The notes under the pieces: model-generated | The model's database searches: none | The model's input: the letters and a program-made list of their open reading frames with translations, nothing else | Told to the model about the DNA's origin: nothing | Part shown: piece after piece, positions 54,623 through 64,000 of the stretch | Numbering within the stretch: position 1 is the first letter of the stretch | Layout of the letters: each line of letters opens with the position of its first letter | Origin: Pseudogymnoascus destructans | Taxonomy: Eukaryota > Ascomycota > Leotiomycetes > Thelebolales > Thelebolaceae | Assembly: GCF_001641265.1 (NCBI RefSeq) | Contig: NW_020167537.1 | Coordinates: 496,001 to 560,000, forward strand | Length of the DNA: 64,000 nucleotides | Reading direction: 5' to 3' | Program-made: the position numbers and the translations under genes

Positions 54623-57310
54623 TCAGAATGTTGGCTGGTAATTGTGTCCAGAACAACTTTGTCGTGCGCATCGGGAAGGTGCTTTGTTTGCGGTACAGAA
54701 GTCGTCTAAGTATTGCATCAGGACGTCATTCATATACCGCTGATAGGTTGCGGGACCATTCGTCAGTCCAAATGGCAGCACTTTGCACTTATAGGATCCA
54801 TAGCGAGTCTGAAAGGTCGTGTACTCTTCCGAGTCAGGGTGCATCCATATATGATGGAAGGCTTGTCTGATATCTAGCTTCGTGAAGATTTTGGCTTTCG
54901 ACACCCGTCCTAGTAGTTCGTCGATACGCGGAATGGGGTAGGGATCGTTCCGGGTGAGACCATTTAACTTCCGGTAATCGATGCAAAATCTTAATTTGCC
55001 ATCCGCTTTCTTTACGAATAGGATAGGGGATGCGAAGGGGCTGTTGCTGTTGACGATGAATCCCTTTTCCAGGTTTTCCAGCAGGTATTGCTTGGTAGCC
55101 TTAAGCTCTTCAGTGCCTTGTCGGTATAGCGGGGAGAAGGCGTTTGGTAAAGGAGCTTCGAGCTGTATCTTATGGTCATATATGCGGTGTGGAGGGATCC
55201 GATCTGATTCCGACTTCGAAAAGACATTGGCATAGCTTCGGTGCATATGCGGGAGTTTCTGTTGGATGAGGTGAAGTGTTTCTGCATCCTCGTCCAATTC
55301 CTTTTCATGAATGATCTGATCGATTTCGTAGATGCTAGTCTGAAAAAACTCAGAGTCGCTTCGCATCATCTCGTGGTGGAAAGCATTTGCACTGATTTCA
55401 CAGATATGCATGGCATAAACCTATGTACTAGGGTTTTCTGTGGTGGGGGAGAAACCTCCTGGTTTCGTAGTGGGTTCGATGGCGTATCGGTGATCTCTTA
55501 GTAGTCAAAATTATCACTTTCATTTCCATCGAGCGTCCGCCTGCGCGGCGTCTGTCTTCGCGGTGGATTACGAAATCCTGGTGATTTGCATCCGACTGGT
55601 ATGCAGGATGTTTAATGGACGTTTCGCGTGAGTGGTAGGGCAAAGTGATCTCCTTGCTCCAGCTAGGAGTCGGCGGGTACTCCTTTGGCCATACTAACCG
55701 GCTCTTTGCAGAGTCGAGTAGTATTCGGAAGTGGCTGAAAAGCTTCTTCCCAATTATCACATCTTGTGCTCCGAGGTCCAGGAGTACAAAGGGGCAGTTA
55801 TATATCCGGCGTCCTTCGACTGTTAAGTGTAACCGAATATACTCCGATACGTGGCCTTGGATTTTGCGCTGAAATACACGTATGGGTACAGAGTAGGGTA
55901 GTTTCTGTATGGGGCGCTGAAGCGCTTTCGACAGTCGTATTGCGAAAGGCTTGTTAATGACGAGGTAGCCGTTTGCTCCTGTGTCTGCTAGGGACTTCGT
56001 TTGCACCCCGAGTGCATTTATACTCAGGGTCGTGTCAACTAAGAACTGGGTACCTCCCAGGAGTTCTCGTAAGTCTAGTCCTCGCAGGTCACATTTGCGT
56101 AGACCTAGGAAAAAGCCTTCTCCTAGGCCTCTTCGTTTTCCTCGAGGGACGCATCCGATTGAAGTTCCACGGCTTCTTCCCATTGTTCTTCGGTCTCGGG
56201 GTCGTTACGGTCCATTTCCCTGATAGTAGCGTTAAGGGGGCATTTGTCCTGGAAATGGCTGGGCTTGCCACACTTGAAACAGTTTCCAGAGGGCGCAGGG
56301 ACTGCGGTTCTCACACGTTCCGGTATGTGGCTGGCTTGGGGAGGAACGCAGTTCGGGTGAACAGAGCGGATGTGGCTCGAGTCTGCTTTGACGCTGACGG
56401 GCTTGCAGTATCCGTGGTACATGTGGACGTCCTTGCGAGAGCAGGTAGCAGATTCAATTCGTTGTTCTGGCGCCGTTCCTGATCGAAGGCGGTAAGTTCT
56501 CGTACCATGGTCTGGTATTCTCCATTCCATTGGTTTTTGATGATCGCGACACAGCTGCGGAATTGGGGAGTAACTTGTTCCACATGTACCGAAACCATTC
56601 CGACTCGGAGACTTGTCCTGTGATAGCTGCACTTTGGAAATGAGCCTTGAACTCTGGGAAGGTTTCGCTAGCATGCCCCTTCTCTCCCATTTGCAGGTCG
56701 TCGAAGAGGTTCCTGGCCTGTTCCGTCTCGTTGCCTGTGAGGTAGTATGAACCTAGTAGATCCATCATCTCCTCAGCACTGCAGAACCCATGCGTAGTGG
56801 ACAGGTATTGGGGCTCTAGGTAGGTCTTCGCCAGGCCGGTCATAGTTCCCCATATCAACGCTCTTCTCGAGACGTCGGTAAGGTAGTGGTCCTCATTGAC
56901 TACGAGTCGGTCCCGAATCGAAGCACTCCATTGTAGGAAGGTATGTTCTACCCCATCGCTGAGAGGAAGGATTTTCTCAGAGATGGTTGATTTCTTGTAG
57001 CGATTCGGAGGGTCCTCGGTACGCATTCTTGACGACCCTGGAATCGAGGGAGAACGAGTGTTCTGAAGAGGCAGCAATTGAACTGTCTCGGGGGTGTTTC
57101 GTGTGCGAGGCGTTCGTTGCTCCGTAGCTTCGACTGTGGGTATGGGGGCGTCCACCGGCAGTGTGGACGGGATTCTGGTCTGGGATGCGACAGGATAACT
57201 AGTAGATCCTTGATCTCCTGTATCTGTGCTTCAAGGTGGTCCATTCGACTCGGGATGTCTTCGGATGGCACAGCGGTCATAGCTGCAGCGGTGGTTTGTC
57301 TGGTAGTCAT
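54623..57310 (-). pseudogene. Gypsy Gag, protease and partial reverse transcriptase
   Basis: Gag lies in three frames (57310-56948, 57155-56454, 56674-56123). It contains the helical capsid stretch (FLQWSASIRDRLVVNEDHYL, EMMDLLGSYYLTGNETEQAR) and a CCHC knuckle CFKCGKPSHFQDKC. Protease (56183-55428) has LADTGANGYLV and VIIGKKLF. RT (55411-54623) runs through LRFCIDYRKLNGLTRNDPYP, FTKLDIRQAFHHI and LPFGLTNGPATYQRYMNDVL to LDDFCTA, then stops matching. The catalytic Y-x-D-D block, RNase H and nearly all of integrase are missing. A short tail near the polypurine tract (FTDTIQRRCGHDTTACLADK) may be the old C-terminus. The gag frameshifts add further damage. Confidence 0.88.
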
Positions 57311-57724
57311 TCTGGGCAGTTGACCGTCGTTGTCTTGGGGTATGTTTGATGTCAGCTTTTTCCATATATTGCCTCAGGTGTGTATCGGTACCAATATGAA
57401 AGAGCTTGACTTCCGGTAGCTTGTAGCTATCAACGCTCTTGTCCACAATTTCCTCTGTGCTATGAGGGGGTTCTTAAGGATCTCGTATCCTATTTGGCGC
57501 CAACGCGTCAGCGACTTTACCAGCTTGTTCTGAAGAATCAAACCCTGATCCACTGGCTGTCCGTGAGATCTCTGGAATCACGGCTATTTGAAGTCGTCAG
57601 GTCTCTCCTCCGAAACGTCACCAAGTCGCAGTCGATGGTGTAACGGTAGTTCTCCTGAGTCGTTCCAGTGTGGGATATTATTTAAGTACGGCCGTCCCCG
57701 GCAGGCGTGATCTTTTTTGTATAA

Positions 57725-57971
57725 TGTAAGGACACAGGGCACCCAGCTCACAGTAATAGCATATGAGAGTGTGAGTCGGAGGCTAAACGGATGCTATCCT
57801 ATAGGTCTACTACGAAGGATACAAAAAAGATGATGAGGAACCCCGTTTGGTCAATCCCCTTAAGTACCCGAAACGGGTCCGACTTGGCTAACCTACCCTA
57901 ATGCTCCCCACGTGACCGTAACCTGCCCGACTCCAATGCTTTCCATCACTGAGGGCTTTGGCATCCTTACA
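57725..57971 (-). repeat. Gypsy 5' LTR
   Basis: This 247-bp LTR is upstream of Gag on the minus strand. It is a few bases shorter than its partner and has several differences from it, so the insertion is not very recent. I could not match the adjacent primer-binding region to a particular tRNA. Confidence 0.9.
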
Positions 57972-58226
57972 GGAATCGTAGGACTTCCAGGGATTGGAAG
58001 TAACCCGGTGTTCATAGTCAGTATCAATCAAGAAAGAAAGCAAGCCGCCTCAGTATATTCTAAGGGGCCACTGAGTTTGGATCAAACAGCACGCCGAGGT
58101 GAGCTAGATCTTGGCCTTCGAAGGCTCATCAGCAGCAATTCTGGTGCACTGCTGGTGGGACGTGGGAGTAATGTGAGCGGCAGAACTTCAGGATCCAGGA
58201 GCTGGAATGGCACAGATATCAATTGA

Positions 58227-61200
58227 AATGAAAGCAGTATAGAGAGAATAAGATAAAATTCCAATTCCATTTGAAATGATAACTTTGAGGTTCTATATTG
58301 GGCAATTCGGAGCTCTCTGGGCTGAAGCTGGGATACTTCCATTTTGGGCCAGAATCACACAAATCGCTCGCTTCCATACCTGTACTGAGTTCACCACTAC
58401 TTCACCTTCACCCATTCTTCTATGTTTTGGATACTGTATTTCTACAGCTATTGTTTCCTTTCTACATGATTATCGACTTCACCTTTAGATAGGTGAGCTA
58501 TCTAAATTGCTTTAAGGTAAGTTTGCTGCTCTGTTTCTGATGCATCCAGCACAACACCAGGAAACCCCGCCAAAACCCAGCAGAGCTGCCACAGCTCATG
58601 CCATCATCTGGAGCATTTCCTCAGGGCATACGAATGCCAGTATCAGCTCAAGAAGCTTCATATTCCAAGGGGTCTAGTTATCCAAGCCCTCGTTGGTGCC
58701 ACTGTCAGCACAGCTGGCGGTCGTGCTCCCAGGGCCCATCAGATCATCTCGCCGGAAACACATCAAGACAAGCTCCCTCTCTTGCTCTATTATCACTTAT
58801 TTTGATTAAGTCCCACTGACTCTTCTCTTCCAGTCGCAAAAGCCAAAAATGCTCTCGAATCCACAACCTCGCCGAAGCTAAAGCACCTACAAATCCTGCC
58901 CATTCCCCATACAATTCCCCCCCCCCCGGTGGGCAACAAGCTGACCATCCCAGATACCGATCATCATGGTGGCAATGATCTCCTGATATTGGTCTCTATG
59001 TTGAAACCTCCCCGACCTTCAATGCCGTCAACTGAAGCATCCAGGGCCAAGATATCGACACCACACCCCCCCATACCCTCAGCTCTCGACATCCTGTCAT
59101 GTCTACACCTCCCCCAGCTTCTACGTTTTAATCCCAGAATGATCCCTGGCATGGATTCTCATCATCCAAAGCTCCCTATGTGTCTTAACACTGGATACTC
59201 GACACCAAGCTGCCACCCACCTTGACGCTCGACACCCAGTCATACCTGTCCCACGGCCACCTCCAAGATATTGCAAGATATCCCTCTTCATACCAGTGCC
59301 ATAAGTGGAATCCTTATGGCTAAGATAACTGGCATGTCCTCGTCGTTGCCCATTCCCCATTGACAGCCCAGCTAAATCTAATCTATTTTCCGATTTATTT
59401 TCCGATTTATTTTCATATCTTATAAGCTCAGAAATGCCCAGCATGTGCGCAATTTCGAATTATTTGAGCGATATTTGCGCACAATCTTCAATTTGTATGG
59501 CGTTTCTGGTCTTGAAGGGGTCGGCCTGCCGAATTCTGAAAAAACGGAGGTGGCATAGCTTTGGGTTGATTTTGGCTGTGTTTTAGGGTGTTTACTATGC
59601 CCGATCTGTGGAGCTGTTTTTGGGCAGCCAGCATAGGTGTGGCATAGGTAGGTATCTTTGGTTTGAATGAGTTCCCCATTTTCTCCTCAGCTTTTTGTGT
59701 CTTGGTTTGGAGATAATGATGGTGATAGCAAATGGTGATAGTGATAGAGGCGGTGATAGAGGCAGCGATGGAGGTGGCAATGGAGGCGGCGATAGATATG
59801 GATATTTGTTTGGGATCCCTGGTCAGCGTCATATTTGGCCGATGGTGATGATCACACTCGTTCAGTGGTTGGTATTTGGTTCGTTTATCTATTTTAAATT
59901 TGTCTATTTCGTCTGTTTCTTCATTCTGTTTTTGGTGCCACTTTGGCGGCTTCTTTCCAGTGTTTCCACATTGGAGTTTCCTTCTCTGTCGTGCTCTCTG
60001 TAGCTGCTGACATTATGCCAGCTTTACACAAGGTAAGTCCAGCTTCTCGTCAGTCTCTTCTTTTCCTCTTTTTTTCCCCTGTTCGTTTCTGCCTCAGTTA
60101 AGGACTTTCGGCAGCTCATCCACAGCTCAGGCACAGATCCACCAGGTAAGTCTGCGGTCACCTAACAACCCCTTATCACAAACCACTAACAGATATCTGG
60201 ATCCATCCAGAACAGTGCCAAACCAATGTGGATATATCCAGCTCTCGACACTCTTCTGTCTCCGACCAACAACCACACCCTCACTGAAGACCATCAACAC
60301 AAACCATACACAATCGCTCAGCAACATCTTGGATATTACCCCCCCCCAACAAACACCCACTTGACAGGGCAGCCTTGGGCCGCGGACTTGGCTGGATACG
60401 CAACTTTCAGCCATCAACACATACACTGGGGGGGGTGGGATAAGGGAGCTGGCATTGGATTCGGGGTGGGGTCAAGGTCTGGAGTGCCGGGCACAGGGAG
60501 GGAGTGGACATCTGGAGGGGCTATGTGGTGGTTGGTGCGACTTTGGAACAGTCGCAGGCTGTGGATCCGGGCTGGATAGAGTAGGCAGATTAGAAATATA
60601 TGGTATTATGTTTGGATTTCTGCGTTTCTTGATGACCACCATGATCTTGCCCGCCACGGCTTCACCGAGAATACCGTATGGATACGGATCTGGCCACCAT
60701 AACGGCGTCCACACAGAATTACGGCAGCATTGCCGTCGCCATACTGTGGCGAGATATCTACAGCTTATGGCCGGCGACGGTGATCCTTCGCGATTACAGT
60801 AATACTCTAACTACAGTATGACCTCCAAAATCTGTCGCGCCGGCGATACTGCCCAGATCAAGGGCACGGTCGCCGCTCACGGGCGGTGCAATACACCGTC
60901 GGTATTAGAGCGGCGATTGTACCGTCGCTCCAGTGCGACAGTCGCGCCGGCCAGTACGGTAGCAATACGGTATGGCCACCGTACTGGATTTGGCCTGTGC
61001 GCTGGTAAGGTACTTCTACAACAGCTTCGGCCGCAACGCGACGTGCGCTATTTGGCATTGAAGCGTACGGGCTACAGCTTTAATTCACCTTCGGATTTTG
61101 ATATTGAGGCTCAACTATTAGTCGACGGGAGCGTGGGGCATCACGTGAGGTTCATTACGAAAGAGGGTTAGGGCTTAGCATGGGTGTGGCTGAAAACACG

Positions 61201-61637
61201 ATTTGGGTTCCTCATCGTGATTGTGGGAACAGAATGGAAGGATCTAAAGAAAGTTATCGAGTTATCTAGAAAATCGACTAATCGTGTATCGACTTAACGA
61301 GATAATACTGTACTCCGCATTTTAGGTCTTGCGGAAGTAACGGGCCAATCACTCATGACGCCTCTTCCCCATGTCTGTACCCGTCCCTTTACCGCGGGGA
61401 TCAACCACGGGCTCCGTAGCAATAAGCTCGGCAGAACAATCCGACCTTGACTTCGGCTCTGCCTATGATGGTATCTAGCTGTCTCGGCTGAGATGGGTGC
61501 TCATATTCCCATCCCCGGATTGCACATAGTGGAGCATATTTCTCGAGCACGATACGATGTCTTGCCTCGCCAGTCTCACTTTCGCCAATTGATTGATCTC
61601 TTGTTTGGATAATACTTGTGTAGCAACTTTGATAATA
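58227..61637. other. Long stretch without a recognisable gene
   Basis: These 3.4 kb contain only short frames with no domain I know. Features seen are a C-run near 58918, a GATGGTGGC-like low-complexity tract at about 59715-59800 (GATAGAGGCGG variants), C/T-rich stretches near 60060, and a GC-rich self-complementary area at about 60640-61060. A multi-exon gene or decayed element cannot be excluded: splice-like signals (AGGTAAGT near 60031 and 60147) exist but I could not build a convincing protein. Confidence 0.4.
59715..59800. repeat. Purine-rich short tandem tract
   Basis: Imperfect repeats of GGTGATAG / GGAGGTGGCAATG type, with a 9-12 bp period. This is simple-sequence DNA. Confidence 0.6.
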
Positions 61638-63068
61638 ATGGCAGCTCTTCAAAAGGTATACGTCGTCGGCGTGGGGCTGACCAAATTCATCAAGCCGAGA
61701 GGACTCGTCGATTACCCCGACCTGGGCTTCGAGGCTGGTGTCAAAGCCCTTTTGGATGCGGGAATAAACTATGATGAGGTCCAGCAAGGCATTGCTTGCT
61801 ACGTATATGGCGACAGCACATGCGGCCAACGTGTTTTCTACCGCTTTGGTGAGCTCGTTCCCCCGCGAAACATTTTCATCAAATACAGGTGCTAATCTAT
61901 CCTCTTTTCCGTTTCAGGCATGACCCAAATCCCCATCTATAATGTAAATAACAACTGCTCAACCGGCAGCTCGGGCATCCACCTTGCACGGCAGCTCATC
62001 TCCCACAACGCCGCAGATTGCATGCTCGTCGTCGGCTTCGAAAAGATGTTCCCCGGCTCCCTCAAGACCAACTTCCCCGACCGAACACCCCCCAATGACC
62101 GCACCGTCGCCATGATGCGCGCCACTCGCGGCTTTTCTGACACCACTCCCCGCGCGCCCCAAACTTTTGGCAATGCTGGCAGAGAGTACATGGAGAAGTA
62201 CGGCGCGACAGCCGATGACTTCGCAGAGATCGCCCGTATCAACCATGCGCATAGCGCAAAGAACCCGTACTCACAGTTTCGCGACGTCTATAGCCTTGAG
62301 CAGATCAAGAACTCACCGATGATTCACTCGCCCCTCACAAAGCTTCAGTGCTGCCCGACTTCTGACGGCGGCGCCGCGGCCGTTATTGTATCCGAGAAGT
62401 GGCTTGAAGCACACCCTCATCTCAAGAAACAAGCAATACTCATCGCCGGCCAGCATATGGCGACCGACAGCCCGGCGTTATACTCGCGATCGGCTATCGA
62501 CCTCGTAGGGATGGAGATGACACGCACAGCAGCGCGTGTCGCCATGTCTGAGGCAGGAATTACAGCCGCAGATGTCAAAGTCTGCGAGCTGCACGACTGC
62601 TTCTCCGCAAATGAGATGATCACTATAGACGGTCTCGGGCTCTCGGCTCCGGGCAAAGCGCACGAGCTTGTTCGCGCCGGCGGAATCACGTTTGGTGGGC
62701 AGGTAGTGGTGAATCCGAGTGGTGGCCTGATCAGCAAAGGACATCCGCTAGGGGCGACGGGACTGGCGCAGTGTGCAGAGCTGTGCTGGCATTTGAGAGG
62801 GTGGGCAACGAATCGCCATGTGGAGGGCGCGAGGTATGCACTGCAGCATAATCTTGGGTTGGGCGGGGCGGCGGTGGTTACGGTGTATAAGAGGGCGGAT
62901 GGGAAGTTGAATGGGCTGGTAGAAGATGTTGTGGGGGTTAGTAAGTCAAAGTATAATCCTGCTGTTGAGGCGAGAGAGCCTACACAGGAGGATGTGGCGA
63001 AGGTTATTAGTCGAACAAAATCAAGTGAGTGGATGGTTATAGAGAAGAAAATACAGGCCCAGCTGTAA
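61638..63068 (+). CDS. SCPx-type thiolase (sterol carrier protein X / 3-ketoacyl-CoA thiolase-like)
   Basis: This is a thiolase of the SCP2/SCPx subfamily, expected to cleave 3-ketoacyl-CoA (branched or long chain) with CoA, normally in peroxisomes. There are two exons, 61638-61848 and 61918-63068, giving 453 aa. The 69-nt intron starts GTGAGC and ends TTTCAG, joining VFYRF-G to MTQIPIYNV. The active-site nucleophile is the Cys in NVNNNCSTGSSG. Other conserved blocks are ELHDCFSANEMI (where classical thiolases have NEAFA) and NPSGGLISKGHPLGATGLAQ (catalytic His). It has the thiolase part only, with no C-terminal SCP2 lipid-binding domain. The C-terminus, IQAQL, is not a clear PTS1 tripeptide, so peroxisomal import is not proven by sequence. 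An open minus-strand frame across it is a shadow. Confidence 0.92.
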
Positions 63069-63956
63069 GCGGCTCGTATTCAAAGACGTTAGACAGGTAG
63101 GCCGTATTATCAAGGCGTACTCACCTCTGCCTTGTCTAAAAGCTCCTCAATTGTAGCGGTCCCATCGAACGATTAGAGCTGGCTTATTATTGTATCGACG
63201 GTGACCATAATTGAAGTTGTAGGCTGGTTGAGACAGACACGACGCGACTAAAACTGGTGAGGCTGGGATGCGTTCGCTCCTGGTCTACATGCACACTCTC
63301 TCTATATACACTAGTCGGAGAGAACCGACCTTTTGGGATTAGTGTGCATTTGTCCGCATATGATTGTCCCAGCTCAAGAACTCCTGGGGGTCTTTGTCTT
63401 TGTTTCCAATTATTAACACGCCGCTACCTACCTTGAATGTTACTTTATTTGCATGTCCTGTAGTGCCGGGGAATGCTCCCTAACCCGCCAGATGGGCAGA
63501 ACCTCTGAGTGGTTCTGCCGTGGGAAAGAGAAAATGACCCATCTGATGTTGGTCCAACGAGCTGTGCTCCAACGTGGGAATCCAATTCAAGTATAAGAAG
63601 GAGCTGCAGAACGAGGCTATCAGCTTCTGTCCTCTTCATTTTATTCCTGTTCAATCATACTTGATCACCTTCACCAGTCACGCTTCACCGCTGTTCTTTA
63701 CTCTCACCGAGTGCACGCTCCTTTGACACTACATGCAAGCCTTGTCTCTCTTCATTGGTACCTATCCTGCATACCGCCACTCCTCGGTGAGCCTTTGTGG
63801 GTGAAGCATCTACCACTTTTCGCCTCACTCAGATCTTACATGGTTCATGCACAACTCTGTTTACTCTCACCAGTCCACGTCCGTTGACGCATTGGCATTG
63901 TGCATCCTGCACCCAGCTTCTATTGGATTTGGTCTCTGATCAGGCATTTCATCGTC
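63069..63956. other. Intergenic, possibly a promoter or LTR before the last gene
   Basis: About 890 bp. From 63590 the sequence changes to GTATAAGAAGG followed by C/T-rich DNA with several CTCTCACC and CAGTC motifs, consistent with a fungal promoter and leader. A TGTAGTGCCGGGG string at 63460 could be the start of an LTR, but no second copy is in the window. Confidence 0.35.
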
Positions 63957-64000
63957 ATGGCCTCCACAGATACTCAACGCGGTCCATGGAAGCCTTATTA
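63957..64000 (+). CDS. Start of a gene cut by the window edge
   Basis: ATG at 63957 opens a frame, MASTDTQRGPWKPY, that runs to the end of the window. It follows a C/T-rich leader with a TATA-like GTATAAG about 360 bp upstream. Too little is present to identify the product. It could be a host gene or the Gag of a retroelement. Confidence 0.3.
   Translation, partial: MASTDTQRGPWKPY

Larger units (their letters stand above)
54267..57971 (-). mobile_element. Ty3/Gypsy retrotransposon with most of Pol deleted
   Basis: LTRs are 54267-54522 (256 bp) and 57725-57971 (247 bp), both TGTAAGGACACAGGG to CATCCTTACA. On the minus strand a purine-rich tract (AGGAGGGGGGTAG) directly precedes the 54267-54522 LTR, as a polypurine tract should. 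The interior is only about 3.2 kb, against a usual 4.5-5.5 kb. No 5-bp target duplication is present (CAAAA on the left, GGAAT on the right). It interrupts the membrane-protein gene. Confidence 0.93.
51009..58226 (+). pseudogene. Gly/Ser/Tyr-rich multi-pass membrane protein gene, broken by two transposons
   Basis: I do not recognise the family. The first exon encodes MAPKKGSGGSYGGGSTGGDE and several NYDYGTGTGSG repeats. The same repeat style resumes at about 53323 (NYGTGSGSGSSYGDYDYGSG), so the 2.1 kb between is inserted DNA (element K plus flanks). A clear intron lies at 53444-53499, followed by a hydrophobic exon (MKIIALLVLILTLTL). A piece with three membrane helices follows at about 53860-54260 (FVIAFIFECLFSLVGDIMIV, LIGLLRVLALIAFSFYAALY, YIVGILVYLAILACVAVF). 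The Gypsy element cuts it at 54267, and a plausible C-terminus continues at 57972 (GIVGLPGIGSNPVFIVSIN) to a stop at 58226. It is interrupted twice and very likely non-functional. Exon borders between 53635 and 53860 are uncertain. Confidence 0.65.

Noticed and set aside
61401..62744. Minus-strand frames across the thiolase
   Set aside because: They are shadows with no family resemblance. The plus strand has all thiolase motifs.

Overview
This is a eukaryotic window, almost certainly from a filamentous ascomycete of the Eurotiales type (Aspergillus/Penicillium-like). I infer this from the short GT-AG introns (about 47-105 nt) with CTAAC/CTGAC-type branch sites, and from the housekeeping genes and transposon families present. 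Exact placement cannot be read from the sequence alone.

Layout. (1) 1-12 kb is ordinary gene-rich DNA: COG6 (Golgi tethering complex), a Sap1/spastin-type AAA ATPase, mitochondrial ribosomal protein uS17m, the complex I subunit GRIM-19/NDUFA13, the tRNA m1G9 methyltransferase TRM10 and a small acidic membrane protein. (2) 12-49 kb is a nested transposon block. Its oldest layer is an AT-rich hAT relic that starts near 11998 and is now scattered in pieces as far as 36718. Fot1/pogo-like DDE elements (here named A-J), solo LTRs and a gene-bearing segment (kinesin-10 and AIM24, 22.8-26.6 kb) sit between its pieces. A 3'-truncated Copia element, a second hAT with an 8-bp target duplication, an LTR nested inside an LTR, and Tigger-like relics follow. 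(3) 49-64 kb is host DNA again: a Cdc25/arsenate-reductase-type rhodanese phosphatase, a Gly/Ser/Tyr-rich membrane-protein gene broken by a DDE element (K) and by a deleted Gypsy element, a long stretch with no recognisable gene, a peroxisomal SCPx-type thiolase, and the first codons of a gene cut by the window edge.

The main patterns are four. The Fot1/pogo-like families A, B/C, D/E, F, G, H and J have unrelated terminal repeats, yet each carries a tandem duplication with a period of exactly 17 bp behind an ACGT end. The palindrome CGTACG is very over-represented, in all reading frames, in element A and in the Copia element but not in neighbouring DNA. The reading frame of the oldest hAT relic is restored when its insertions and one TA copy each are removed, which fixes the insertion boundaries and shows that the kinesin-AIM24 block lies between two halves of one former transposon. 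Sister copies share the same disabling mutations, so they probably moved after losing function. I counted all motifs by eye.
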